From Mesocentrotus franciscanus (Eukaryota; Echinodermata; Echinoidea; Camarodonta; Strongylocentrotidae), in assembly GCA_037976565.1 (NCBI GenBank), contig CP137685.1, positions 21,154,032 through 21,218,031 of the forward strand: 64,000 bases of DNA. Reading direction: 5' to 3'. Numbering within the stretch: the stretch's first letter is position 1; each line of letters opens with the position of its first letter. Shown piece after piece: positions 36,440-49,512 of this stretch. The notes beneath the pieces were generated by a model. The model was not told where the DNA came from and searched no databases. It saw only the letters and a program-made list of their open reading frames with translations. Both the position numbers and the translations under genes were made by a program.

Positions 36440-36715
36440 ATCATTGTTATTATGCAAGTGTGGAAGAACATCAGATAAACAATGTTCCCTGAAAAGCTTT
36501 TATGCCACATGTTTGTGTAGCCCCATATACATCTTTCTGTGTACAGTGCTTGTAACTTTTCCAAGACTGGGCCAAATTTCTTATCATTTTGATTATTCCA
36601 GAACCTTGCAGTACACACCAATACTTATATGCTAGATGATCAACCTTTTCTGATCGATTCCACACCGTTTCTTTCACAATGCAATTGCATGACCACAACT
36701 CAAGTTTATCTTTAA
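36440..36715 (+). repeat. Dispersed repeat family R1, copy 1
   Basis: CCCCATATACATCTTTCTGT, GTACAGTGCTTGTAACTTTT, CCAGAACCTTGCAGTACACA and GATGATCAACCTTTTCTGAT are shared with 50904-51105. Reverse copies occur at 45420-45815 and 28620-29010. No terminal repeats or ORF seen. Confidence 0.85.
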
Positions 36716-37439
36716 GTGATGTAAAGGTGAGCTTTGATCAGGTGTAAACAGGGTAGTGAATTACATCTCGACTCTTTTGCAAATGAAAATAATTCCAAAC
36801 AGATGTGAAATTTGGTTTCACACTGTTTTACCACAATAATGGAACAAAATTGTTCATTTTGGAAAAATATACTGCCTTATGCAATTAATAGTCAATGTAT
36901 ATTTAACTGATTCAAAAGAAAGTGAATGAGAGAAAAGATTACATGAAGGAGGTTGAAATAAACAATATCCACATTTTCAGCTAAAATGAATACTAAATGC
37001 TTCAACCTAACATGTTGCAGAACTAAGTACATTTATAAATTACTGCCCCCCCCAAAAAAAAAATCAGGTGATAGCGCTCTGTTATCAGTGTAAGATATGA
37101 AACTATTATACCCTTTCCAGAGATATAAAAATTGTTTTCTTATGTTTTAGCTTTAAAAAAAATAGTATTCAATGCCACAGCCATGCTCAATGAATTATGT
37201 TTTAAGCGATTTCTACTTCTGTTTCAGATTTAAAAAAAATGATTATTCACTGCCACAGCCAATGTGTAGCAATGAATTATTTTTCAGTGATTTTTACTAC
37301 ACACACACACACACACAAGTCTGCACTCAAAGACTACACCTATAGGTTACAAGATTTGTAAGTCCGCCTTCTTGTTTATCATTTGTGGAATAATCAAAGC
37401 CCTTGCTATTTGTTTTATTTAGGACGGCCTAATGCCTTG

Positions 37440-38245
37440 TTCGTGAAGTAAACAATCGTCTAATTAATCAATCGTCAGAATCACACACTGAGCTGTATAG
37501 GGCATGCATGAGCACGTATCGACTCCTACCTACCCCACCCTAGCCTCTTTCTCGATACGTCACAGGTTGTTCAAGATACGTCTATGGGAAGTAGGAATCT
37601 TTGACCAAAGTGATTTTCATTCTTATCTTTTACTCTTACATGTCTTTAAATTGTGAAACAATCGTTCATTAAATTCATCACTCATCAATTCACAACCTTA
37701 CAAACTGAGCCATGGAGGGGGGGGGTTCGCATGATCAAATATCTCCTACCTACCCCACCCTAGCCCCTTTCTCAGCATGTCACAAGTTGTTCAAGATACG
37801 CCCATGGGAGAATCTTTGACCACAGTGATTTTAATTATGATCTTTTACTCTTACATGTCTTAAAATTGTGAAAAACAATCGTCTATCTAATTAATCACAC
37901 GTCAATTCACAAACTTACACACCGAGCTACGAGGGGTACGCATGATCACATATCGTCTCCATCTTACCCCAGCCCCAACCCCTGCCTTAGCATGTCACAA
38001 GTTGTTCAAGATACATCTATGTGAGTTAAGTTTGACCGAAGTGATTTTCAATACGATCTTTTACTCTTACATGTCTTTAAATTGTGAAACAACTGTCTAT
38101 CTAATTAATCACTCGTCAATTCACAACCTATCTAATTAATCACTCGTCAATTCAGGAACTTACACACCGAGCTATGGGGGGTACGCATGATCACACATCA
38201 TCTCAATCCTACCCCAGCCCCAGCCCCAGCCTCAACTAAAGGCAT
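37440..38245. repeat. ~220 bp tandem array, 3.4 units
   Basis: Each unit has an ACTGAGCTRYRNGGGG start, CCTACCCCACCCTAGCC, AAGTTGTTCAAGATACG, GACCAAAGTGATTTTCAT and CTTTTACTCTTACATGTCTT, then TCTAATTAATCACTCGTCAA. Units begin near 37486, 37699, 37918 and 38164. The third is lengthened by an internal duplication of CTAATTAATCACTCGTCAAT. Confidence 0.9.
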
Positions 38246-38655
38246 TCAAGCTGTGTACACAAGATATTTCTATTATAATTTTCCCATATCATCTAGCACT
38301 CAAAAAAGATACATGTGATTGAGTTGGGATCACGCTCTTCCATTTGATAGATTGGGGAGCCTTTTTTTTTCACTGTTTTTCATGTTTACAGTAGTTGTAT
38401 ATTGATTATCTGCATTTATATTATTGTAGTACAAATGCAGAGAATTTTCATTATCATATGAGTATAAATATGATACTGTTGACACAAGTTTCCCTCAATG
38501 AAGTTGTAATTACAAGGAAATGGTACTGCGCCCCATAGTTTAGTCTTAATGCTTATTACCCTCCTATATTTTAAGGAAAGGATGATGATTTTCATTGATA
38601 TCATTACAGTGTATTAAATGTAAAAATCCAAGTAAATAAACATAAATAAACAGTG

Positions 38656-38734
38656 CAAGAGAGGGAGGGAGGGAGGGAGGGAGGGAGAGGGGAGGGAGGG
38701 AGGGAGGAGGGAGGAGAGGGAGAGGGAGGGAGAG

Positions 38735-38798
<64 letters not shown>
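38656..38798. repeat. (GGGA)n then (GA)n microsatellite
   Basis: About 80 bp of GAGGGAGG units followed by about 60 bp of (GA)n. Confidence 0.95.
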
Positions 38799-39747
38799 AC
38801 GAAACTGTCTATTCACAGCTTCACAAGCAACTCCCATGGAAATTAATCACATGCTATTCATCTAAAAAGAAATATCTAATATGGATGTTATGTTGTTAAT
38901 AATATTAATAATATAATCATATTCATAGTCAATAGATAATTCAGAATAAATTGCGAGATCCATATAAAATAAATTAAACAACTGTCAGAAATTAAACACC
39001 TCATTTGAGCCAATCCAACCATCATGCAATATTCTAAATCAATTAACTCTAATAGGAGTCATCACACTTCATCAAATCTCATTATCTACCACAACACCAA
39101 ATCAATTACGATCGCCAATTTACACCCTCCCATTAAACGACCCAACCCAAGCCATGTTTTTCTGGGTCACTTCTACAACTGGATGAATGCCATGAATATC
39201 ATGAATAGCCAAATGATATAGCAAGATATTGTGATAAATTTCATTTTGATAATTTTGTTCAGTGCTGCATATGATTAGGTTCAATTACGATAGTGGTCTA
39301 CAGAGGCGTAGTGGAGCCGATCCATAAAGGGGATCTGAAAAGAGTGGGGGCACCACTTTTACTTGGAAAATGAAACACAAATTTACAGGGCTACTGATTG
39401 GGGGAGGGTGCGAAAGGTAGTCCTAGCATCACCCTTTATCATCCTTTTCCCCTTCTCCCTTTCCCCTTTTCTCACATTCTCTTTCTTTTCATTTTGTTCA
39501 CCATTTAATCAGGAGGGGGAGGGGGCACACAACCTCCCTCCCCTGTGTTCCCCTGGAGCTACGCCACTGGTGGTTTAAGTTGTAGTTTGGACAAATACAT
39601 TTCTGAAACCCGGCGCCGAACACAGGAGCAAGGATTTTAAAAGATGGATGACAAGGGATGGATGCCGATGGATGCCGAAGGATAATATTGTCTACTCAGA
39701 ACCAGACAGGCATTAACGCTGTGTGAGTCGATACAAGTTATACACTT

Positions 39748-40039
39748 CTGGGGAGTGTTTCACAAAGACTCAAGATCAACTTGAAGTTGGACTTAAATAT
39801 GGCAGGCCGTTCATGCCAGCCACTGTTTGCTCTCACCATATACTGGCATTGCATGGTCTCTCAAGGTACGTACAAATCATGGTCACAAATCTAGAGACTT
39901 TATATTTTTTGATAATTCATTATTGAAGGAAAAAATATTATCTAAAGATCATAAGGATGAGAGCAACCAGTGGCATGAATGGCCTGCCATAGTTAAGTCC
40001 AACTTAAAGTCGATCTTAGTCTTTGTGAAACACCCCCCT
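39748..40039 (-). mobile_element. GGGGGGTGTTTCACAAAG element, reversed interior
   Basis: Ends GGGGAGTGTTTCACAAAGAC and TTTGTGAAACACCCCCCT. The interior (TCAAGGTACGTACAAATCAT, TTGATAATTCATTATTGAAG) is the reverse complement of the 16545 and 52515 copies. Confidence 0.87.
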
Positions 40040-41265
40040 CTCCGAAAAGATGATATTTCAGAGAGCATGAACCCGTTTCGCTCCTAAGATTGTATGCATG
40101 TCTGATTCTCAAGGTCTGTGTACACCTACGATGGAAATGTTTTAGTTTACTTTACTGTCTAATCACATTCCGTCTATGTCTTATTTTGAAGCACTATCTT
40201 TAGATGCAGACTGTAGAGGGGTGTACAGTATAGGGAGAGAGAAAGTGTGGAAACAGCTTGTACTAGCTTAATAAAAAGAAGCATAGGAAATTAACGTGTA
40301 TTATGGAATTTAAAACAATCAAGAATAGAATATGAAAGAGATGAAATACACGGAAGGGAAATTGTAATTTGAAAGTCACCCTCTCTGAGGCAAAAAATGA
40401 ATAATATGAATAAATAAATGGAAAAAAATAAAACAAACTAAAATTAAATAGCAAATGGATGTGGTCAAATGCCTAGGATGAAGTGATGCATCAACACTCA
40501 TCAGTAGGAGACCATCAAACATATTTCAATACAGAGGCAAGAAGAAAGTATTCTTTCATAGCAATTTTGTTTAAAACTCCACTCAATTATGATTTTGAAA
40601 TGAAATTTGAACAATTGCATCAATATCCATCACTCAAAGACCATGCAAAATATTCTAAATTTTCAATACATAGGCAAATTGACAGCATAATTTTCATAGC
40701 CATTAGTTTAATAGTCCACTAAATGGCAATCATGAAAATGTATTGAATGAATGAGATCAATTTAACTGACAGCTATTTTCGTTAAACTACATTAGAGGAA
40801 ACACTTACATTAAGTGCACTTAATAAATTCACTTATCATAATATCCATCAAAATTTACCAATCATTCATTATCTAGTATAAACAATTATTTCACTGAACA
40901 AAATGAATATAGAGAAATGACCTACATTCCTAATGCATTGTAATTCAACAACACAGATATACAATAAATAGTTTATATCATACTTTTCAAACATTTCAAA
41001 ATATTTTGTATTTGAAAAAAATTATATTTATATACCGGTATGCTACAATAACAAATAAAAACAAAGTAGAAAGAGGCAATCATTAAGCCCAAATGGGATA
41101 ATAACAATTTTAACAAATTGATAAAAGAACTAAACTTTTCATAAATTTGCCCATTCATATCAAATTATATAGAGTTAACACCTTTCTAGCTCTCAACATA
41201 TTGTACGTTCAGAGCCAGTAGGGAATTTGGTCAAAGCATTTAACACAGAATCTACACCCTCCTGC

Positions 41266-41340
41266 CTGTTTGGAGCCAGAAGGGCGCTAAATCATATACT
41301 TTAACACACAGTTAAACGCCCTTCTGGCTCTGAACAGACG
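41266..41340. repeat. Foldback hairpin of the GAGCCAGAAGGGC family (best copy)
   Basis: Near-consensus copy: CTGTTTGGAGCCAGAAGGGC on the left and GCCCTTCTGGCTCTGAACAG on the right, with a loop carrying TATACTTTAACACACAG. A degenerate half copy (AACACCTTTCTAGCTCTCAA) lies about 80 bp to the left at 41175-41200. Confidence 0.92.
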
Positions 41341-42974
41341 ATATAGAGTATTCACCATGGCAATGTAAGAAATAGAGGCAGGTTTAATAAATCAGCTACA
41401 TGTCAATCAAGGAGTTTAAGTCAATGCATTAAGTCTTGCAAGGCAATCATACCAACTTAACATCTTAGGGCACCACCTAAACAATAGTGTGTGTACTTTT
41501 GGAATATCCTGTTCAGTTTGGAGGGGGGACAACACTCATGATTATTGAAAGTACTTTCAATTCTTAGTGATCGGTGTGCGTGATGAAACCATTGCCTACC
41601 AGCAACTCTTGCATTTTTACAATGACCTCGGCATTTTAGTTTCATTTCGGTAAAGTAAGTATATAAGTAAGTAAATAATGACCATATGGGAGCAGAATGC
41701 AGATATTCTATCAATGAGCCATATGACTTGGTAAGGAGATATACCCCCTATTGATACTGCATCTGTCAACATGCTGCGTTTTACACTTGTGTGCACGGTT
41801 TTTTAATGAAAGAAAAGATGAAACGGGGGATAACATCCACTATCTGCAGGTATATCTCACCTTGTACCAAATATCTGATTTCAGCCATGAACTGGAATAT
41901 ATAACCAGGGCTATACACGAACTACTATACATACAGTTAACAACTAAATTATTCATACTCTTACCCAGTTTTGTCATTTTTCAAGTGTGTGAAAACTTGA
42001 TTTGTCCCGATTTATGTTTCTTGAGAATATGACATATTAAAGCTTACATCTGAACGTATTCAACATTATAGGCCCTAATTCAAACAGTCCAACTTTCATT
42101 CTTGAGTTATGAATAACACACAAAACATCAAATTTACAAGGGGGAGGAATAATTCAGATATTAACAGAAGGTCTCCTAAGTTTAACTCCTGACCCCACCC
42201 CCCTTCCCCAACAACAAAAAAGGAAATCTCAATCAAACAATCTGGACCCTCTAAGAAAGAAAAAAATAGTGTGGTGCCCTGTGTTTGAATATTGAAATTT
42301 GATCCTACGCCATCAGAAAATATCTTGATCTATGACATATCTATAAAATATATCATTGAAAATGGGGTTCAAACACAGGCTCTGAGAGCAAAGAGCATTT
42401 TTTTTCAATAACACCTCAATGCTCCCATATATTTTCTAATCACAAAGCAATTATAATCTTACTAAAAGGTGAATTCTTTTGAGGCACTATGAAATTACAA
42501 CAACCTTGGAATATGCACTTCTGTATTGCCACATAAAGAAGAAAAAGAAGAAAAAAGATTTGGGCTATTTCTGCCCTTGTAGGCATGCACTTATCGATCT
42601 ACTTATGCGCATCCCAAATCCTTTCAAGGCGGTAAAATGATTGTACGCACACGTACTGGGTTACAAATTTGAAATGCACCTAGCCCTCGTCGTGGACGGG
42701 CATCCCAAAATAGATTTCAATATGCGTATCTGTGTTGACCAATAGTTCTCTGGCAGATACTTCTATAGCTCCATTCGTGGATGATTATCCTTTTAGAGTT
42801 ATCGGTCGAATCTGTTTAATGCTCTACGCCTCCACCTCCTTTTTTCCTACGTTTCCTCTTTCCGGAGATTTTCATTCTGATCCTACAGGTCAGCTTTGCA
42901 GGATTTGCTTCTAGTATTTCAAAATATCCCATATTTCTTGCTTCCCATGCTGTCTATTTGCATTGCTCTTGCAC

Positions 42975-43216
42975 TCTCTCTCTCTCTCTCTCCCTCCCCC
43001 TCTTTCTCTCACCCTCCACCCTCTCTCTCTCTCTCTCCCTCCCCCTCTTTCTCTCACCCTCCCCTCTCTCTCTCTCTCTCTTTCTCTCTCCCCTCTTTCT
43101 CTCACCCTCCCCTCTCTCTCTCTCTCTCTCCCCCTCTTTCTCTCACCCTCCCCCTCTCTCTCTTTCTCTCACCCTCCCCCTCTCTCTCCCTCTTTCTCTC
43201 TCTCTCTCTCTCTCTA
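42975..43216. repeat. (CT)n minisatellite with CCCTCTTTCTCTCACCCT units
   Basis: Repeats of CTCTCTCTCCCTC and TTTCTCTCACCCTCC about 40-50 bp apart, followed by (CT)n and a short TTCTA pentamer run at 43229-43251. Confidence 0.95.
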
Positions 43217-43560
43217 GCTTTCTATCTATTTCTATTCTATTCTATTCTATTCTCCCTTCATCTCACATTGCCTTTCTCCTTTCTTGCTTCCTCCAAATTT
43301 TGTTTGTCTTTCTTTTCAATGATCTTATTGGTTTAAATGTTGATCTTTTGTTGACTTCTTAATTTTTGTATTTGTTTTGAAACAGTTCCATTATATTTCC
43401 AAGCCTCTCCTGTGTTTTTAATGTTGATTGCTGTCTGATAATATATGGTGTAAATCTCCACAAAAACAGTCGTTTTCATAAAGTACATTCAAAATTTAAA
43501 AAGTACTTACTGGTGAGTTTTACAATACAGGGCTCAATCCACAATGACAGCCTTAAAGAT

Positions 43561-43717
<157 letters not shown>

Positions 43718-44059
43718 TTATTTATTCAGCAAAGACAAAATTGAACTAATAAGTAATGGGAAATCATTATAAACATCTTTTAAAGCTAGAAACTATCCCC
43801 AAAAAAACAAATTTTATAATAATATTTATTGTATAAATAGCACTGAAACAAGTAAAAGATACAAAAAGATACAAAAAGAAAAAGAAAAGATGCCCTCCAT
43901 ATCAGATCATCATCACACTTGCTTTTCCCGGATTCTGTTCTTTATCAATGGGTAGGAATGAACTGCAATAAATCGATGATTCTTCACATGCCTCACATAC
44001 ACAATGTAGATCAATGGGCCAGGATTGGGCAAAGGGCTTCTACCAGAGAGGCCAAGCTT

Positions 44060-44500
44060 AATTGAAGTTGACCCAAATATGCGCGCTTGTCTTAGCTCAC
44101 ACTTCACCGTTCCATTCCAATTCTGACTCTGTACTTGATGAAAAGAGAATGCTATGACATTCACTGCAGTGCCAAGTCATTTGTTTGGCACTGATGCAGC
44201 AGCGGTTTGCGCCTATTCATTCAAGCAACTCTTGTAAGTTTGTACCAATTCTTTCTCTGTAGTTGATGAAAAGAGAATAGAACAATGTCCACTGCATTTT
44301 AACAGTGATGAAATAGTGTTTCATGCTCGTTCATTCGAGCTACTCTTGTAGGTTTGATACAAATTATTTCTCTGTACTTGATGAAAAGAGAACGGCATGA
44401 CATTCACTGCCATGCCAAGACCTTTCGGTAGCATTGAGATGGTATACTTCGTGCCCATTCATCCAAGCTGCACTCAAGGTTTGGTACATGGGTGCACGAA
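44060..44500. repeat. ~120 bp tandem array, 3 units
   Basis: CTCTGTACTTGATGAAAAGA recurs at 44127, 44255 and 44370, each followed by GACATTCACTGC-like sequence and CCATTCATTCAAGCTACTCT. Confidence 0.88.
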
Positions 44501-44587
44501 TCTGTCCATCAAACGTCATCTTCTCCGTGCAATATCCACTGATTTATTCAAAAGTGCATGCAGAAAATACTACAGAGCATATTATCT

Positions 44588-44625
44588 GTTTGGAGCCAGA
44601 AGAGCATTAACACAAATACCTTGAT
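44588..44625. repeat. Half copy of the foldback hairpin
   Basis: Only the left arm, CTGTTTGGAGCCAGAAGAGC, with ATTAAC is seen; no pairing arm follows. Confidence 0.7.
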
Positions 44626-45097
44626 ACATCTGAATGAAATTTGTATTGCATTTTATCACAGTTTTTTCCTATGTTACAGTTAATTGAGTTCATGTATCTG
44701 TATACATTATATTTGTCTATGACAATTATTCTTTCAATAACAAAACAGAAGGCCTTAATTTCTTCATTTTTTCTCATAAAGCCATTCACTCTATTTTGAA
44801 TTACTTTATTTTCAGTACACTCACCTGACATGCTAGCAATATTCTGTTTTTATATTTTTTGTTGTTAATGCTTTTGATGTTTTGATGTAAACATTTATTT
44901 ATTTTGATATATTTTTCCCCATTTTCTATGTTTTTGAATGCTTTTTTATACAATTGTATGTATGATGTAAACTCACATTTTTAGTCTTTGGACTTTTTGA
45001 CGAGATTGAATAAAACCTAATTTGAATTGAATTGAATTGAATTAAAAAGTATTGAATGGCTTTATGAAATAAGCAAAATACATTATCTCATCATCTA

Positions 45098-45166
45098 TTG
45101 AGAGCCAGAAGGGTTTTAACTCTGTGTTAAAGTATTTGAGTTACTCTGACTCTCAGCAAACGATAC
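45098..45166. repeat. Foldback hairpin of the GAGCCAGAAGGGC family
   Basis: Left arm TTGAGAGCCAGAAGGGTTTT and right arm with CTGACTCTCAGCAAACGATA. The loop has CTGTGTTAAAGTATTTGAG, the family's usual interior. Confidence 0.85.
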
Positions 45167-45419
45167 CATAAACATCTCTTGCTTTCTAATTTCAACTCAA
45201 GGGTTCATTGATTTCCTCAAACTGAAGTTATAAACATAGCATTAACCCTACCATCTCTGTTTCAATGAGAGATAATATGATATCAGTTTAATATTTGAAG
45301 CTGGTTTAACAAACCAAAGGAAAATTTAATAGAAGCAATACCAACAATCTCTAACAGTCTTCTATTCAGTATTGATTTTACACTTCTGTGAAAGAACAAA
45401 CTGAATACAGCAGTGCGAC

Positions 45420-45815
45420 TAAAGATAAAGTTGAATTATGGTCATGCGATTGCATTGTAAAAGAAACTGTGTGGATCGAAGTGATTGGAAAAAATTGATC
45501 ATGTAGCAGATAACTATTGGTGTATACTGTGAGGTTTTGGAGTCGAAATGATAAGAGCTTGACCCAGTCTTGCTAAAAGTCACATACACTATACACAGAA
45601 ATGTGTATATGGGACTACACAAACATGTGGCGTTAAAGTGTGGTCCTTTAGTTGGTACCTGTCGTATTTCAAATATGAGGGCATGCATGAGAAGAGCAAT
45701 CCTTTTCAGGAGACATTTTTTCTATAATACACTTAATACACACTAACATTACAAAAAAAAGAAAAAGCTCACAAATTATTTTTCACCTTTCCCAGAACTC
45801 CAGCTTTTCTTTAAA
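45420..45815 (-). repeat. Dispersed repeat family R1, copy 3
   Basis: Reverse orientation: GTCATGCGATTGCATTGTAA, ATTGATCATGTAGCAGATAA, TTGCTAAAAGTCACATACAC and TCACCTTTCCCAGAACTCCA. Extends further than copies 1 and 2 on one side. Confidence 0.82.
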
Positions 45816-46621
45816 GGGGCTTGGTAAAATTGTTCAGATGAGAGAAATGGTGCAAAGGTAGTGACTTCAATGCTAGATGTACAATTAAAGATAATCTGAA
45901 AGTTTGAGTAAAAACAGACCAAATTATTAATTGTAAAAATTGGGAAAAGCTGATCTGATTGATTCCTTAAATCTCCCAACTATATTATTACAATTTAATT
46001 ACATTTTAGGTGAATGGATTGGCTCTATATACCATTCCAGACATTTAAATGATGTCAGATTTTTAAAAGCATGTCTTATGCTTTATTTTCATGGAAAAAC
46101 GGTTGGGAAAATTAAAAAAAGGTTGGGAGAATTTACCGTTAGAGGGTGTCCCACAGTGACGTCTTCAAAGAAAACCATAAATATCTTCATGGTTTGAGAA
46201 TTTTTTCAGGATTTTTTGCAAGTTGGAACTTAGAGAGGGTTAATACAGTAGAAGGAATATAATAAGTAACATTCCATACAAAAATTATGCATTTTTTTCA
46301 TCAACCTTCAACAATGTTACCGAGTCACTTTAAATAAGTAAAGTGACACTCGCTCTCCTATGTTCTCTACCTTCAAAGAAATTTTCAGGTTGGATGCTCA
46401 TCAGGCCTTTGTTAATATAAGGCTTTCATTTTGGCAAATTTCATTCGAAATGACCAATACATCATCAACCACATATAACTCAATCTTTCATTCCACAAAA
46501 GAATCAGCTGCTACATGGTAATGAAACAGGTGTTTTCTTTCAAATTTCTAACCATGTTAAAAGCAAAAAGCTAAAGAAAATTGCTTACGGCAACCAGTTG
46601 GAACAGTTCCATAATCATTTA

Positions 46622-46692
46622 CTCAGAGCCATAAGGCATTAAATCATACACTTTATTAAACAGAGTTAACACTTTTCTAGCTCTTAACTGAT
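46622..46692. repeat. Foldback hairpin of the GAGCCAGAAGGGC family, degenerate
   Basis: CAGAGCCATAAGGCATTAAA pairs imperfectly with GTTAACACTTTTCTAGCTCT. The right arm resembles the half copy near 41175, suggesting a subfamily with TTTCTAGCTCT. Confidence 0.8.
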
Positions 46693-47063
46693 GACATACA
46701 GACTAGTAAGGTTTAGTTTCAAATGTTTATTCTTTTACAGAAAATAAATTCTCAGTACCGGTAGCCATAATGCTACACACATCTAATGAATGGGTTTCAT
46801 ATTATGGTAATGCTGATGATTTGGAGGAAGATTGGGGCAAATAAATTCAACCGCAATGCTCATTCCAGAATAAAATTCATGATTGTGGTTAAAAACCATG
46901 GTTTAATATTAGTCTGACCAATTTGTACACTTTTGAGGTTGAGGTAATGCCTTGCATTAAATGTTCTCTTTTCTGAAAAAGATGATGAAGTGTTGTGAAC
47001 TTGGTGGACTTGATTGAATTTGAATCGAGTTGAATTTTTGTGGTCTAGAGGACTAAAATTGTA

Positions 47064-47110
47064 TGCTGAGAACCAGAATGGCATTAGTCAACACCCTTTT
47101 TGATCTCAGT
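47064..47110. repeat. Foldback hairpin, short-loop copy
   Basis: GCTGAGAACCAGAATGGCAT with CACCCTTTTTGATCTCAGT; the loop is shortened by loss of the usual interior. Confidence 0.7.
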
Positions 47111-47178
47111 AGGGTAAATAAATGTGAAGTAAAGTGCCTTATTGACTCTTCTAATTCTTATGGTCTATTTATAGAGGT

Positions 47179-47434
47179 GTTGTGGTCTGGTGGATAAGTC
47201 ACCGGACTGTACAGTATTCATGATTAAAATCCCAGCCCGGCACCAACATCCTTTGGCAAGACGTTATTCTACATTTGCCACTCTCCACCCAGGTGTCAAT
47301 GGGTACCTGATAATGCTTGAGCGCTAGTTGCTTTGGCGGCTCTGCTATAACCAGGGTAATAATGTCTGAGCGCCATGAGCGCCACTGCGTGATGGATACG
47401 AACGCTATCTAAGTGACCATTATCATATTATCAT
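47179..47434 (+). mobile_element. tRNA-derived SINE, near full length
   Basis: A-box-like GTCTGGTGGATAAGTC is followed by a degraded B-box region (ATTAAAATCCCAGCCC) and then the body with GGCAAGACGTTATTCTACAT, CAATGGGTACCTGATA and CAGGGTAATAATGTC, ending in an AT-rich tail. Confidence 0.8.
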
Positions 47435-48559
47435 TTTCAAGATGTGTCTGAGACTGAGAAAGTGGGTTAAGCCTCCGCATTGGAAATGTGATATTTAGGT
47501 TACACTGAATTGAACTGAGTGGAATATTGAAGCACGTAAACTCTTAAAGGTCGGGTGACATCCAAATATAAGTTGATTCCTGTTTATGTGCAGGGCTGCA
47601 TACAACTCATATTTTGTTATTCAAACATCTAAATATATTTCATAGATTTTTAAATATTTTTAAAAATAATTTTCTCGGACCTGCTACAAGCCCCACCCTA
47701 AAAAAATGCTCCAGATCTCATTCCTCTTGTGACATCATCTGTCAATCATTAGTGAGCTAACAAGAGACAGTGGTATGTAACTTCCCCCAGCTCAGCACAT
47801 GCTCACCAAAGAATTGCATTCTTTCATACAATACCTAAATAATAGGCTAAATTCAATTTGATTTCACCTTTATTCAGAGTGCAACTTTCGATACTTAAAC
47901 TTGAAATAACGGTTTACAGGACTACTTTCGGAAGTTGATATATTTTGACAAGACACCAGCAAGGAACCCTCAACATGCAGAGAAATTTTCCTTATTTTGG
48001 GGGGAGGGGGAAGGAGTGATTGAATCCCTTTAAGCTGCCATCTTATTGGAAAGCTGTCTGCACTTCGTGTAGAGAGGTGATCACATGATCTGTTACACAC
48101 GGTTTCCTGTACACCCAGTGCTCCATCGATCATGCTGAAACAACATGGCCGACACCAACATGTTCTGGACATGGGCAGTTAGATACTCGATAGACGAACA
48201 ACTCATCATCTCCGTCTCAATATCCAATTATTCCAGCCGCCTAGCCTTTATGTGAAGGTGACATGTCCTTTGCATCAATTTCTTCTTTTGTCTCTTTTCA
48301 GAGAAAAATCAATCTCAATAGGTGAATATTTTAAATCAATTATCATTATACCTTCTACTGTTCTTGTTGGTGCTTTATACATTTTCAATGCCTTCAAAAA
48401 GGGTACTGAAACTACCTTAAAGTGTACCACTCACCTAAAGAATAATTTGTGTAGAGCTAAAAAGTATGAAATCAACCTCATAAAACTTTGTCGGGAATGT
48501 TCTAGGCCATTGGATAACGAGTATGAAGAAAATAAGGAATAACATAAAACTGTGCGCAA

Positions 48560-48583
48560 GGAACCCAAGTCGACTTGGGTTCC
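48560..48583. repeat. 24 bp perfect palindrome
   Basis: GGAACCCAAGTC followed immediately by its reverse complement GACTTGGGTTCC, with no spacer. Confidence 0.95.
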
Positions 48584-49442
48584 GTGCTGGTCCTGTTTTA
48601 TGCGAACGCGTAATGGTGCATCGAGTAGTCTACTCACATGTCGCTTTTATGTTCATCCAGAGAGTATTTAAACACGCAGTTTCTCTCTATAGAAGTATTA
48701 TTTGAAGCTCGTACTTCAATAAATTAAGAGTCACATGGAACCCCTATACAGACACATTGATAGGTACGATTGACTTAAGATTTCTTGAGAGTCTTTACAA
48801 TCGTGTTCAGCACAGAGGATATAATTGATTACAAGATAGGGGACCTTGAAAAGAAGAAGCTCTGACAAAATGTTCCTCACATGACACCGTGTTGGAGATA
48901 AATCAATCTAACTATAACCGTGTTGGAGATACATCAATCTAACTATCAACAAGAAATACAAATTGGAAGACAGATGAAACATAGATAAAGGTCAAATACA
49001 AACACCGTATGAATATCTAACAATCCCACTTAACCACTTCAACAAATACTTCCAATAATTAACTTCAAGGCTTGAAAAGCAATTCTAATCATTATTGAAG
49101 GGAAGAATGGTTGCATTTTCATTTGCAACCATGTGATTCTTATCAAATATTAGTCATTCATAGGCTGTCGGATTTATTGGCAGTGGTTGTATTCATACAT
49201 TTATTGCTTTTTTTCCTCTCCACTCTCTCTCTTTCAAATTATGACGACTGACTCAGTATAATTAAATTGGAAACCTTGAATATGTGCTATTTCTTATTGC
49301 TATAATGCCCACCACCTCTCTCTGTTATCCTGTCCTTATGATTTTAATCTCTCTCTCTCTCTTTCTCCCCCCCCCCCTTTTCTCTCCCATTCCTTCCAAT
49401 CCTTATCAAAAATTTCCTCTTTTTAATTTTTTAAATCTAAAG

Positions 49443-49512
49443 CCAGGGTACATATTAATGTGATTGCAGGGCCCCTAAGGGAGAACAGTGTTAATACTCA
49501 TGAGGCTACCCT
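49443..49512 (+). mobile_element. SINE 3' fragment
   Basis: CCAGGGTACATATTAATGTG then ATTGCAGGGCCCCTAAGGGA and GAACAGTGTTAATACTCATG resemble the last third of the 54041 SINE (ATTGCAGGTCCCTCAGGAAG). Confidence 0.55.

Noticed and set aside
39560..39720. GGATGCCGATGGATGCCGAAGG-type short repeats
   Set aside because: Too short and simple to call a feature.
42896..43362. Ser-Leu-Pro-rich ORFs up to 146 residues
   Set aside because: Translations of the (CT)n minisatellite.
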